64,000 nucleotides of DNA from Sweltsa coloradensis (Eukaryota > Arthropoda > Insecta > Plecoptera > Chloroperlidae), in contig JAMZAV010002194.1 in assembly GCA_024449915.1 (NCBI GenBank), positions 44,737-108,736 on the forward strand. Direction: 5' to 3'. The translations under genes were made by a program, and so were the position numbers. Of the stretch, positions 42,526 through 53,984 are shown one piece after another. The stretch's first letter is position 1. Each line of letters begins with the position of its first letter. The notes beneath the pieces were generated by a model that saw only the letters and a program-made list of their open reading frames with translations, was not told where the DNA came from and made no database searches.

Positions 42526-43686
42526 GTGTTTTCAATGTAAAATTATATGCTCTCTGCTAACTGGAGTACAAGAATATTCAATCATTTGAATTAAAATTAT
42601 CACTCTTCTTATCTTATCACTCTCCTCGATGTCTAATTCTGCATTTATATCTCCAGCAATATAGAATAGGCCTATATATTTAAAAATAATGTATTAGTCT
42701 GTAAAGGAACCTCCTCAAAAACAATTATTTCATTATGGGACTAAATAAGTATAATGGTGTATATGTAGTATGAGAGAATGTGCATGAAAACATTAAAACC
42801 ATCACTATTACATTCCCATCTCATCACCCGCCAACATCACGAATCAGATTCTCTCACTTTCCATGATCGTTCTCTGTTGGTCCGATATACATAACTATGA
42901 AATGTCGTGCTATTTTATTTTTTGTATTAGAAAAATCAAGCCAACAAATAAAAAAATCTAATTATTTACTTACAACATATTAGAAAACTATAAAATGAAG
43001 CTAACAAAATTAATAACAAATAGTAATTTAGCTAACAACATCACAGACGGCATAATATAACCTACCCGGTTGAAGCTTAAAATAGATAAAGTACCGTTGC
43101 TGGTAGATGGGAACTTCAATGCATTTATTATATAATGATTGGAGCCCCTAGCTAAGTACTTATTTGTGGAGTAAAATAATAAGTATTAATGAAATAGCCA
43201 GGTATACAGAATTAAAATCTTTGACCAATAGTAAAATAGGACTATTCTACGCCCGCCTCGTTTATAGCTCGATAAATATTCAGAAATATAGCTATCTATG
43301 GCTCTCAGTGTTTTTTGTGAACAACAACTAGTCAAATTATAAATTACCTGAACCAATAATGGGTGATGGCATATTTAAACAAAGAATAAATTACTAAATA
43401 ATGATTTAAATAAAATAAGTTTTATTTATGCTCATTTGAATAAAACTTTAAATGGTCTAAAAGACTTCCATCGATCGATAATGCAGTTCACAGGGCGATA
43501 TAAATCATAGCACAGAGAGTTGACCACGCGATGTCGGCGAAGCAGGTATCTTCCAGACCTCTTGATATTTTACATATAACCCCGGCTGTACTTAATAGCA
43601 TTGTTTCTAGTACGTCAGGGCAATCAAGGTCACAACATAACATTTTGTTTAAAATGTCACTCATTTTACGCTTGGCTTCAAGAGTA
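42526..43686. other. Non-coding AT-rich stretch
   Basis: No gene or terminal repeat recognised. Confidence 0.45.
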
Positions 43687-43885
43687 GTTCTTCTTCTTTC
43701 TTCTTCTTCTTCTTCTTCTTCTTCTCTTCTTCTTCTTCTTCTTCTTCTTCTTCTTCTTCTTCTTCTTCTTCTTCTTCTTCTTCTTCTTCTTCTTTCTTCT
43801 TCTTCTTCTTCTTCTTCTTCTTCTTCTTCTTCTTCTTTTCTTCTTCTTCTTCTCTTCTTCTTCTTCTTCTTCTTCTCTTCTTCTT
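43687..43885. repeat. (CTT)n microsatellite, about 200 bp
   Basis: An almost pure TTC/CTT run with several single-base slips. It produces Ser/Leu/Phe homopolymer peptides that should not be called genes. Confidence 0.95.
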
Positions 43886-44050
43886 AAGTAAATATCACGC
43901 TATATCCGCCCCTGAAATTCAGTGCACTGTTTTTCTTTCGAGTAAGTATGGTTGCCTACATCGCAGGCGTTCTCTATTTCGAAGATAAAGGGCAACGTTT
44001 TTACGTCTGATAGTAGAAACTGTTTAGCATTTTATAAACTGAAACGAGAA

Positions 44051-44440
44051 AGTGAGCGAATAGTCTAGTGCGCGAATAGTCTGGTGCGCGAAACGACAGT
44101 GCGCTACTGTTCTAGTGCGCGAAAGATCTAGTGAGCGAAAGCCGTTCCCGGGAATAGTCTAGTGCACGAAAGTTTCAATGAGCGAATGCTTCAGTGCGCG
44201 AATTATCTAATGCGCGAATTGCTAAATGAGCGAATGGTTTGTGCTTTAGCGAATGATCTAGTGCGCGAATGTTCCAGTGAGCGAATGCTTCAGAGCGACA
44301 GTAGTCTAGTGCGCGAATAATCCAATGAGCGAATAGTCTAATGCGCGAATGGACAGTGAGCGAATATTTAAGTGCGCGAATGTTCTAGTGCGCTTTTCGC
44401 TCACTAGAACGTTCGCGCACTTAAATGTTCGCTCACTTTC
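44051..44440. repeat. 16-bp tandem array AGTG(C/A)GCGAATAGTCT ending in a palindrome
   Basis: About twenty diverged units follow each other with a 16-base period. The core GCGAA is strongly kept, and the fifth base alternates between C (GTGCGCGAA) and A (GTGAGCGAA). Longer units at about 44131 and 44222 contain insertions. The final 39 bases (44355-44393) are repeated in inverted orientation up to about 44437 with three mismatches, so the array ends in a hairpin. No protein frame and no known satellite family is recognised. Confidence 0.88.
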
Positions 44441-45115
44441 TATAGAGCCATATAATTCCCCATATTTCTACTGCCACATAGTCGTATTTTACATCGTATT
44501 TCACAATGTTGTGCTTGTGTAAAGAATATTTAAAATTTCTTGCGTATTAATATGAGGTTATTATCTTCATCCATTTCAAACGAATAATTAAGTATGAGTT
44601 CTTGAAAGATCACGTTTTAACATTGGTGCTGGCCGGAAAAAATACTTTTTTACAGCACTTCCATGGCCGCCCGTGACGTCACAGCTAAGATGGCGGCTGT
44701 CATGGCGCCAACTAAAACAACCGTATATTTTCGTGCTATTTGGGCGGATTCTGACCAAACGGTAGTAGTAGTAGTAGTGTTATTTATTCATTAGCACAAT
44801 TTGCTATTTTCATTTTCAATACATGGTACATCATGGTATATACATGGTATATTCAAAATACATACAAATGATACAAGTTGACAACACATTAATCTAACAG
44901 CCACAATTAATAATATATACAACACACACTTAAGTCACGACATTTCAAATACATTTTCAGTCACAAGCATCACTTTAAAAAATAAACACTCAGCTTATAA
45001 TCATTGTACCAAAATCAATACACATGTTTAAACAAGTACTCTCATCTCTAATAAAATTAACGCTATGTTGGTCTAGGCTTACAAAAATGTATGTTTTGTA
45101 CCTATCCTCTTATTT

Positions 45116-46881
45116 TTACATTATGTCCCAGAAGGACAATACTTCATTTTGGTTTACACTTAACATTTTGCTTTTTATTATATTACAACATTCCTTTCTA
45201 AATTTTGTGTAGTCACCGATACTTTTAATTTCTTGTGGCAATCTATTGAAAATTCGAACACCTCTAATATAAATTGAATTTTGTCCAAATGCACTATTTG
45301 ACCTTTTCACAAAAATAAGCTTGTTGTTTCTTAAATTATAATTTTGAATTTTTGAATTAATTATTAATTTCCTACACAAGTACTCAGGTGCATTGCCACA
45401 AAAAATTCTATGAAGAAAACATAGGGTATTAAGCAAAATTCTTTGTTTTATCGTCAACCAATGTAATGATTCGCACATCTTGGCTATCGACGTGTCTCTG
45501 CTAACTCTTAATATGCTCCTCATTGCTTTGTTTTGTATCTTCTGTATTACATCGATTTCATTTTTATTAAGCATAAAAAGTACAGAACTACAAAAATCTA
45601 TAAGAGGAGCAACTATAGCTTGATATATTAGAATTTTTGAACTAAGTGGCAAGTTGCCATGTATTCGACGGAATAAACCAACCTTTCTTGCAAATCTTTT
45701 AATAATCTGATTTCCATGGGATTTGAAATTTAAATTTTCATCAACAATAATCCCTAAATATTTCAACTGGTCAACGATGTCCACCATTTCATAATCAATA
45801 ATAATCTGAATCTTCTTAAGTTCTTCTTTTATTTTTTGTTTTATTTTATTCAAACACAAAACCATTGCTTTCGATTTTGAAACATTTATTTTTAACCTGT
45901 TTACTCGTAACCATTCTTCAATAAGTTTTAGATCATAGGTTAAGAACATCATAACTTCTTGCAAAGTAGAACCTATACATACTATTAATGCATCATCTGC
46001 ATAAAGAAAAACTTTGCAATATTTTAATACATTGCCTATATCGTTTATGTACACAATAAACAAAAGGGGCCCTAACACTGTCCCTTGAGGCACCCCAAAA
46101 TTATTTTCTCTATACGTTGAGGAAAAATTACCAATCTTAACTTTCTGAACTCTAGTCTCCAAATAAGAGACAATCCATTTCAAAGCTTTTCCCTTGATGC
46201 CATAACATTCTAGTTTTTTAATTAGAATTTGTCTATCGATTGTTTCAAATGCCCTCTTTAAGTCAAGTGACACTACAATAGTAATATTTTCCTCTTGCAT
46301 ATTTGTTCTCAATTCCTCAACAACATGCTGAATCGCAGTTTCACAATTGTGTTGGTTTCTAAATCCTGATTGTTTTCAGTTAAAATTTTGTTTTCTTCAA
46401 TGAAATCGATCAACTGATCTTTAACTATATATTCTAACACTTTCTCAACCATTTGTGGAATATTTATCGGCCTGAAATTTTCACCATCTATTGCTCGAGG
46501 AATTTTGGGAATCGGAACTATCACCGTTTTCTTCAAACATTCCGGCACTTCGCCATTGCTTAGTGATGTATTAATTATTTTTGTTAGATATAATTTAACC
46601 GTAGGAATTAAAGTTTTAAGAACTTGATCTGTAATTCCATCCTCACCTGGAGCTGATGATTTAAGGCTCTTAATTTTATTTACTATTGTATCTTCACCAA
46701 CTGTTTGAAAATTTTCTAAAAATATCGGTCCATTGAATTGTGAAACTGTTCGAATTGCTTGCATCACATTGACACTTCCAGGTATGTTATTCGATATGTC
46801 CTCAATACTTTTAATAAAGTATTCATTAAATGTATTTGAAACATTATGTTCACCTTTTACTTTCTTATTATTAAAGTACAT
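45116..46881 (-). pseudogene. LINE reverse transcriptase, one frameshift
   Basis: The upstream block (46881-46309) carries SSAPGEDGITDQVLK, VIVPIPK and GENFRPINIPQMVEKVLE. A frameshift near 46315-46370 interrupts the QHGFR-like region. The next block (46312-45116, 398 residues) has SLDLKRAFETIDRQIL, FGVPQGTVLGPLLFIVYIND, the catalytic YADD, then LRVNRLKINVSKSKAM and the C-terminal FNRLPQEIK. It is separated from the endonuclease block (to 46923) by another break. Confidence 0.9.
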
Positions 46882-46922
46882 TTCTTGATAATTACTTTGC
46901 GTATTGCTTTTATAAAGACTTT

Positions 46923-48122
46923 TTAAAACTTTCCATAATTCTTTGGGTCTGTCTTTAATTTCGCAAATCTTATGCGAATAATAGTCTCTTTTCTTATTTT
47001 AACTCGATTTCTGCTGTACCTATAATTTTTCCAATCTTTTAAATTATTTGCCCTTTTAGCTACCCTAAATAGAAAATTCCTATGTTCCTGTGCCCTTTTT
47101 ATCTTTGCATCAAACCATTTATTATGTCTATGCTTTTCCTTAACCTGAAACGTTATTTCTGGAATATGAACATCCATAGCTTCCTGCACATTTACAATAA
47201 ATTCTTTGGACATTTTTTCCAAATCATTACCAACTTCAATATTGATCCATGTTTTGTTATTTACACTTTCTTGAAAACATAATCTGTTTGCCTTATTCTC
47301 TAAATTTTTATATTTTCTGCATTTTATAGTAGTTTTTAATTTTTTGGGGTTGTGAACATCTGGCACATGCTGCCCATTATTTATAAAATACCTCATTTTA
47401 ATAAGTCTATGATCAGATATCGGATTGTCTTCTACGGCAACATGAATTAATCCCTTATCTTCATAAGCAACTAATACATAATCTATAACCGTTCTTGATA
47501 TTTTAAAGGAATTATCTTTCTGTACTACAGAAGCAATCCTGGTGAAATCATCCACTAATTGAATTACACCCTGCGATTCCAACATGTTTTTCATTTTATT
47601 TGAATATAGTGTAGTCTTGCTCAAATCTATGTTCATATCACCCATGACAATAATTTTACAATTTGAATCTAGTAATATTTCCAATTTATTTTGCAAAGTT
47701 TTAATAATGTCAGACTTTTTCATTTTCGGTGACACGTAGATCACACAAATAATAGTGTGTGCCATTTTCCCAGACATAACACGAACGCTACATTCCCACC
47801 ATAGTTTTCCGATTGTTTCTTTATTGATGACTTTGTAATCTATTTTCTCGTCAATGTAGATCATTACACCTCCAGTGTGCCTACTACTGGAATCCATTCT
47901 TACTGTCCTATACCCTTTAATTTCAACCTCCCAGTCATTTATGTCTTCTGTTAAATGAGTTTCTGCTATGCCAACTATTAAAGGGTTAGAGTTAATTACC
48001 AATTGTTCTATTTGTTCAAATTTGTTAACACAACTTTGGGTGTTAAAAAATAAAACGGGCCTATCTTGATTGGCATCTGCATTATGCATATCATTGACTA
48101 CGGCAAGTCTTGCTCTACTCAC
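46923..48122 (-). CDS. LINE AP-like endonuclease region
   Basis: This 399-residue frame has FFNTQSCVNKFEQIEQ, catalytic-type GIAETHL, GGVMIYID, VMGDMNIDL and the terminal SDHRLI. All the usual exonuclease-endonuclease-phosphatase motifs are intact. A basic linker of about 120 residues follows (HNKWFDAKIKRAQEHRNF). It continues in a shifted frame into the RT. It starts six bases past the ORF1 stop, consistent with close coupling of the two LINE ORFs. Confidence 0.9.
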   Translation of the reverse strand: MSRARLAVVNDMHNADANQDRPVLFFNTQSCVNKFEQIEQLVINSNPLIVGIAETHLTEDINDWEVEIKGYRTVRMDSSSRHTGGVMIYIDEKIDYKVINKETIGKLWWECSVRVMSGKMAHTIICVIYVSPKMKKSDIIKTLQNKLEILLDSNCKIIVMGDMNIDLSKTTLYSNKMKNMLESQGVIQLVDDFTRIASVVQKDNSFKISRTVIDYVLVAYEDKGLIHVAVEDNPISDHRLIKMRYFINNGQHVPDVHNPKKLKTTIKCRKYKNLENKANRLCFQESVNNKTWINIEVGNDLEKMSKEFIVNVQEAMDVHIPEITFQVKEKHRHNKWFDAKIKRAQEHRNFLFRVAKRANNLKDWKNYRYSRNRVKIRKETIIRIRFAKLKTDPKNYGKF

Positions 48123-48127
48123 AACTA

Positions 48128-49619
48128 CTAGTTTTCCGAAGCCTTAATCCTACATGATACGTTCTTTATTTGCTCTAAATCTATACTATCAGATCTCCCT
48201 TCCACTATGTTAGTATCTTGATAATGCCTACTTGCCTGATCTGAAGAATCAATTAGCTCTATATGTGTAGGCTTATCGCTAACAGATTCTTTGATTGCTC
48301 TATCCCTTGTAATACGATTGATAGTTGCTATAATCACATTAGCCATCATTCTATTACCTTTGTAATTTAGGTGAAGACCATCTCGTCCAAGACAATCCTT
48401 CCACAACCAGATATTTGAGTCTAAGAAAGTTTCGCCTAACTGGTTCACTACCCACTCAATGTCATCATTTATCCTATTTATAATCTTGACAGGAATATCA
48501 AGTCTATTTATGATGCCACACCAAATGATTTTTGAGTTAGGATATCTTTGTTTAATATGGGTAAGCAAATCCCATGTCTCCCTTACCCACCTGCTGTTTC
48601 GAATCCAGCCTTTCACACTGTTTGTTCCAATTTGAACCGTAATAATATCTAGATCACTGTCCATAGCTTCCTTATTTCTACTACTCGTCTCTTCTGGTGT
48701 AGACCTACTTAATACATTCTCTAATTGATCGGTACGTATTCCTGGGTAACATTTAACATTCCAATCGATACCTCTACCTTTCGCCTCTTTATGTAAATTG
48801 TGGACCACAGAGTCTCCGACCATTCCAACTTTCAGATGACGCGGTGAACTTGCACAAGCTGCGCGGTGTAGATTCGTGTCTCTTGCGCCGATTGCAGTGG
48901 AGATGTCCTCCTCTAGCTTCATCAACTCGACCATGAACAGGACTTGGTGACTTCAGAGAACGATGCATGGAATCTTCTTGAAACATGTCAATTAGGTTAT
49001 CAAGTCTAGCATTTGATAGACCAATTTCAAATCTCATTTCATCTTTGTCATCTTCAAAGTCTCTAATTTGGTTTGAGATTGTAGAGAGTTTCCGTCTGAT
49101 TTCCATCTGATCCTCCTCAATCTCTTGTTGCATTAAATCGACGGAGGATTTGTAATTTGAAACCATATCCTTCATACCACAGTATATTCCATCCATTACT
49201 GCTAACTCTGTATCACCCTGGATCATACAATTGTTTCTGCTACTTCCTGCTGCTAATCCTGTACTGATGGTTGACTTGACTGTTATCATATTATTTTCCA
49301 TTTGGTAGATCTTCTTCTCAAGTTCCTGGATATGTTTTTCTATTTTCTTAGCCCATTGAATCCCCAAATGCAACACTTGATTATAATCACCAACAACACA
49401 CTTCATTTTCTTTTTCTTTCTCCCTTTCCTCTTCTTTGAACTATTTGCTTTTTCAGGCATAAGTCTACTCCTGATTTCATTCTCACTAGTACTCATTTCC
49501 AAATTCTGGGTCAGCCTAGAGTTTTCTTTTTGAGATACTCTCAACACCCCATTACGTGTTTCCACACCCATAATATGAGAGTTAACTTGTCTCAATGTTT
49601 TCTGTTTTCCCTTTGACAC
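48128..49619 (-). pseudogene. LINE ORF1: coiled coil plus SGNH esterase-like domain
   Basis: The N-terminal block (49619-48789) is Lys-rich (SSKKRKGRKKKKMKC) with long heptad-rich coiled coils. The frame shifts at about 48850-48930. The C-terminal block (48934-48128) has KVGMVGDSVVHNL (block I Ser), IITVQIGTNSVKGW (GTN block) and LGRDGLHLNYKGNRMM (DxxH block). This is the SGNH/GDSL hydrolase signature. Esterase domains in ORF1 are established for CR1-group LINEs, where they may bind lipids or aid RNP trafficking. All catalytic-block residues appear present. Confidence 0.82.
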
Positions 49620-50727
49620 TGTATAGTTTGTAAATATTAAAATTGTAGCTTTGAAGTTTAGGTTATTTCATCATTTCATTATTCATTTCGTTATTTCACT
49701 GATAACAAAGTTTTATCGAATGCAACACATATTGTTAAAACGATAAAAACAAAAACACTCTCCAAATGTCACAATCTCCAAATGTCACAATCTTTCAGGA
49801 CTGCGATTCTATAACTCTGACGGAGTTGGACCCAGGCGTTTTCTACCGTTATCGACTAGGTTGTAAGTGATCGACCCAGTTAAGGTCGATATCGTTGCGA
49901 TATAATCCGTGACAACCGAGTCCGACTCGGTTATATTTGTATAAAATGGTGGATGATAAGCCTTGGCCTACACGTAAACACAACCAGATTATTAACTTTC
50001 TCAAACGAATAACAATAGTATGCTCAAAGAAAACCAACCTCTAGTAAGCGCCTACCCCTAAAAGTCCCGTGCGTTCCCTTTTCTCATGAAATTATACCAT
50101 TTAAATCCAATTTCTCCCCGATTGGAAATAATACACACATCTATGTCATTTCGAATATTTGACAACTGACTGCGAATCATTTGTTCACATTTGACCGTCC
50201 ACTGCCATGTAAATCATACCTTTCGACCTCGACCAACAACAACAGAGTCGGTCCCGTGACAGAGTTGAACCCGTGAAGTTACTGAATAGGGGCCCTGCAC
50301 AAGATGCATTGAAACTGTCATCAATTAACGACTATTTCCAATTATCAGTCTCTACCTATTCTTTTCAATACCAATTAGTAAATTCCAAGTCTCAAAATAA
50401 TGTAGTAATAGCTTTTAGCTTTTCAAACATTCATTTGAAATATCCAGTGCCACGATCCTGTGAAATTTCTAATGGAGAACCTGAAGGCGACCAACACAAA
50501 TCCACCTCACGTCTTCAAAGAAGCACAGAACTTCGCTATTTTTTCACATAATGTTTATACAGTAAACTAATTTCCATTAAACACCGATTTCGTGACCAAC
50601 TGTTAAAATATACCACTGTTTAACATTAAATTACGAGAGCTCCCCAACTTTAGTGTCAAGGCTGTATGGCGGTTGCCATGGCATGGCCAGCCAGGGCTAC
50701 AACGTTCATATTTAACATGGACATTAA

Positions 50728-51294
50728 GAGGGTATGCTGAGCTTGGCCCAACTCAAATGCACGCAAACAGGTGTTGATAATTTCTGCTGAACGGTTGGTA
50801 ATATCACTACCAAATTTTGAATGGATGTTAATAAAGTACTTTTATATTGATATCCGTAATTGGTTGCACAAAATAAGCCATAAAGATCCATTGCGAGACA
50901 TAAGTCCAAAACGTGAAAAAATGGGAAATCCAAAACATGGATTACAATTCTGGAAATTCCCACCAAACCGTTTATCTTACGATAAAACCAAATTGACCTG
51001 CCCGTTCACATGGATTTAAACGTTGTTATCCATTATGCAAATTTGAGTTAAAAAAATCTGTACACTTGGAATAAATTCCCGAAGTTGGCCAAAATTGAGT
51101 AAATTTTGGTGATTTCACTAAATTTTAATTCAAAATCAATTAATTAATGAAGGAATACGCGTAATGGATTACATAGATTTATTCTTTATGAACGTTAGTG
51201 GGAAATTTGATAATGGTGATATAAACCGTTTACCCGAAAAATCCAGAAAGCTGAGCGCTTACACTCGCCTCCGTTCTAGCCTCAGCATACCCTC
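50728..51294. mobile_element. TTAA-flanked MITE, copy 2, nested in R1
   Basis: The 567-base element is flanked by TTAA (50724-50727, 51295-51298). Its perfect 14-bp ends are GAGGGTATGCTGAG. The interior aligns with copy 1, sharing for example GAACGGTTGGTAATATCA and TTATTCTTTATGAACGTTAG-type words. R1 copy 1 has an uninterrupted ACATTAAGG at the equivalent position, which gives the empty site. Confidence 0.85.
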
Positions 51295-51352
51295 TTAAGG
51301 TAAGGGTGATGTATTAACTTTTGAAAGAAAAAGTTGAAAAAAATAACCAGAA

Positions 51353-51420
51353 TCTATAGAAATAAAGGTTTTAAATATAACACCTCAAAAAACTCAAATT
51401 AAAACCTTTATTTCTATAGA
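51353..51420. repeat. 22-bp perfect stem at the centre of R1
   Basis: The 22 bases at 51353-51374 (starting TCTATAGAAATAAAGG) are the exact reverse complement of 51399-51420, with a 24-base spacer. Weaker pairing extends outward along both R1 arms. Confidence 0.85.
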
Positions 51421-51790
51421 TTGTGGCTAACTTTTTCAACTTTTTCTTTCAAACGTCAATACATCACCATTACCTTAATGTGCATGGGAAATATGAACGT
51501 TGTAGCCCCAACCATTTGGTCAGAATCGGTCCAAATGTCACGAAAATATCGCACTAAAAATCGAAAAAAACGTAAAAGTACGATATTCACGAGAAGTATT
51601 TCTTCGATTGTACACAAAAACGTGGCAAGTCTAAGTTCAAAGAAGACGAAGGTCCTCTCCAATTTTCATCAAGATCGCATATGCCGTTTGCCCGGAATCG
51701 TGCGAACAAACAGACAGGGAAAAAAAAAGCACCCGAGCTAAAGTTTTTGGGGGGTCAGTGAAATTGATGTCTTGGCTTCGCTCATCCAAT

Positions 51791-53337
51791 AATGATTGAA
51801 AATATAAAACTAATTTGTTATTTCTTCAAATCATTATTTTGTCAATAGGCGAAATACACAAAATTAAGAAAAAAAAAAAAAAACACAAAATTCCACTCTT
51901 CTTGCCGTTGCGCTGTTGATTAATTATCTTGAGCTATTGAAAAAATACACCCCGTATTATAAAGAGGTACAGGAAGGCGAGGTCGATTGCGTCGGGACCT
52001 ACAGGGTTGCCTTGGTCGCTTTGATTTACTGTCCCCCACTGAAATTCAGTTATATAACTGAGTTAAGTAAACTCTAATTACAATTTGTTTATTATTGTTA
52101 TCATTTAAGTACGAACTGTTGGGTAAAACCGATTTATTCTACAATAGCTGATGAGTGTCGGTGAAACTTTACAAAAGGTGTCTAAGCTCGAAGAGACTGA
52201 TTAGAAAACAATAATGACGAAGAACGAAACGTGGACATCAAACCTTCCAAGAGAATGGTCGAGCACCAATCTGCTGCTACATTCATTAGTGTGAGGCTTA
52301 ATGAAGAGAAAAAGATATTCAGATTTCTTTACCATTTGTGACAGTATACACAAATGTGTGCAAACGTTACGTTAATGATGCTCTGATTGTTTCGATAGAC
52401 TTGGTGTTTGTGCCTACTTGTATGTATCCCAAGATATAGAGGATATCTCTGCATTGTGTTATAACCTAATAGCACAATCCAAATATGTAAGAACACCTCT
52501 TGCTTTAGGAGTGTTCGTGCATCTTGAGTTTGGGAGCAAAAGTTTTTTGCACATTTTGCATTCTCCATTGGATCTATACGTAGTTGTTTTTACGACAATA
52601 TTCCCAGGTTTGAGACGTATGTTGCTAACTGCCAGTTAGTACTTGAATATGACTTGTTCGTACCTCATGGATTTAAAGGATATTATGAACATGATATAAA
52701 TTCTATCCTAGACTCTACTATTGATAATTTCTTCAACCAAAAAGAAACCATTGGCGGTAAAAACCCAACTCATGTGACACAGTCGTCGTGCTATATTAAA
52801 GAACTGTGTTGAATTAAAATTCCCAAATGGCAGTAACAAAATTCTGACATGAGAAGAATCAAAGATCAGATAAAATACATTATACTTCAATATGATAAAC
52901 CTCACGCCGAACCACGATACATTACAGACAAAACTTTGAAGAGGAGACCTATCTTTAATCACCAATCAAGTGCTTAGTTTAAAAAATGTATCGCTTATTC
53001 ACCGATTTATATAGTGATATTTCAATATTCCATCATGGGGAGGCTTTTAACGTTTCAACATCAGCAACATCGGTCTTCTGACGTTTTCTTCATGTAGGCC
53101 TACACTGCACTTCTCAACCTCGGTAACGTTGCTGAGAAGATCGACCGAACAAAACTCATATTATGGTCACTGCAGATCTTGCCATAAACAGCAATGAACT
53201 GAAAATCTTATGGAGTAAACCGGAGTAAACCAGCTGCTCTCTCCTGTTGAATAAGAATGCGTTTAGGTGGCATACATTTGACATAGGCGTTTTTGGCCAG
53301 TATAAAATCAATGTTTGGCGATGGAGGACTTACCAAC
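51791..53337. other. Unrecognised stretch, no supported gene
   Basis: Short open frames (52329-52965) show no known motif. A block at about 52047-52095 (GTTATATAACTGAGTT...) resembles the extra block in MITE copy 1 at 39668-39715, hinting at another small repeat. Confidence 0.4.
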
Positions 53338-53571
53338 TGTTATACCTACTTGGGCTTTCAGGTGCAGGATGCGGGCAACAATCACGAGTCGATCCATACT
53401 TAAAGATGAATGTGGTTTATTGAATATAATGACACAACACACAGTAAACACAGTTAAATAAACGTTCGTAAGAGGGTGGCGCAAGTCGGCGGGCGGACTG
53501 TCGGGCGGCCATGTTCTCTCTCCTCCTCTCCTCACTGCCTTCTTGACTGCCCCAGAGGCGGGAATATAACA
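53338..53571 (-). repeat. 3' LTR of gypsy B (234 bp)
   Basis: On the minus strand it begins TGTTATATTCCCGCC and ends GGTATAACA, so the LTR ends are inverted copies (TGTTATA/TATAACA). It contains AATAAAC-type and GACAGTCCGCCCGCC-type words shared with the other copy. The short frame across it is spurious. Confidence 0.85.
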
Positions 53572-53984
53572 ATCGGCTGTCCTGACATATAATTGTCCCT
53601 AATTATAACCAATATTAGATAGTTTAAAGTGATTCTAATTCTAACAAAATTACAAAACACTATTGATAAATAGGTAAATAGGAATCATATTATGATGCAT
53701 TTATTTCTAAAGAGATGTCATCTTAAGTAAATGGTTGATACCAGTTGCAAGTTCTAAAAATACAGTATAACTAACCTACAAGAAAAACTAATATCTGAAG
53801 ACAGTTACTGCAATTATGCCTAGTGCTATATTATCTAAAGATCTGGGGTCTATTCTACTTTGATACGTAGTCTGAAAGATACTTCGGAGCGGCTGGGAAA
53901 TCTTGTACCACGGCTCGGGTACAGCTGGAGTCTTGGGCTTTTTCTTCATCCTCATCATTGGAAGGCTCGGAAGTGGGATCACCA

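Larger units (their letters stand above)
44763..50691 (-). mobile_element. CR1-like LINE with esterase ORF1, nearly full length
   Basis: The element runs right to left: about 1.07 kb of 5' leader (50691-49620), ORF1 (49619-48128), endonuclease/RT ORF2 (48122-45116) and a 3' UTR ending in an (ACT)n-type tail (TAGTAGTAGTAG at 44763 on plus). Both flanks are R1 sequence, which fixes its boundaries. ORF1 and ORF2 each contain a frameshift. Confidence 0.85.
44727..51790. repeat. Dispersed repeat R1, copy 2 (foldback, split by two insertions)
   Basis: Pieces of R1 lie in order: 44727-44762 (ending CTGACCAAACGG), 50692-50727 (GGGCTACAACGTTCATATT), 51299-51380, then an inverted full arm (about 51385-51790) ending GGCTTCGCTCATCCAA. 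Comparison with copy 1 (13064-13480) shows the first gap equals a LINE (44763-50691) and the second a TTAA MITE (50728-51294). The arms meet at a perfect 22-bp stem (51353-51374 with 51399-51420). The copy lacks the outer part of the left arm. Confidence 0.75.

Noticed and set aside
43531..43887. Long Leu/Ser/Phe-rich open frame
   Set aside because: It is a translation of the (CTT)n microsatellite.
44051..44440. CRISPR-like array
   Set aside because: Units are contiguous 16-mers that drift along their length, with no unique spacers, in a eukaryotic context.
47082..47282. Plus-strand frame inside the LINE
   Set aside because: Antisense shadow of the endonuclease/RT linker coding.
52147..52170. 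CTGATGAG...GAAAC, hammerhead-like
   Set aside because: The bases between CTGATGA and GAAAC cannot form a convincing stem II, and no Penelope sequence lies nearby.
52329..52965. Short frames as genes
   Set aside because: No motif, no splice or family support, and frames on both strands are of similar length.
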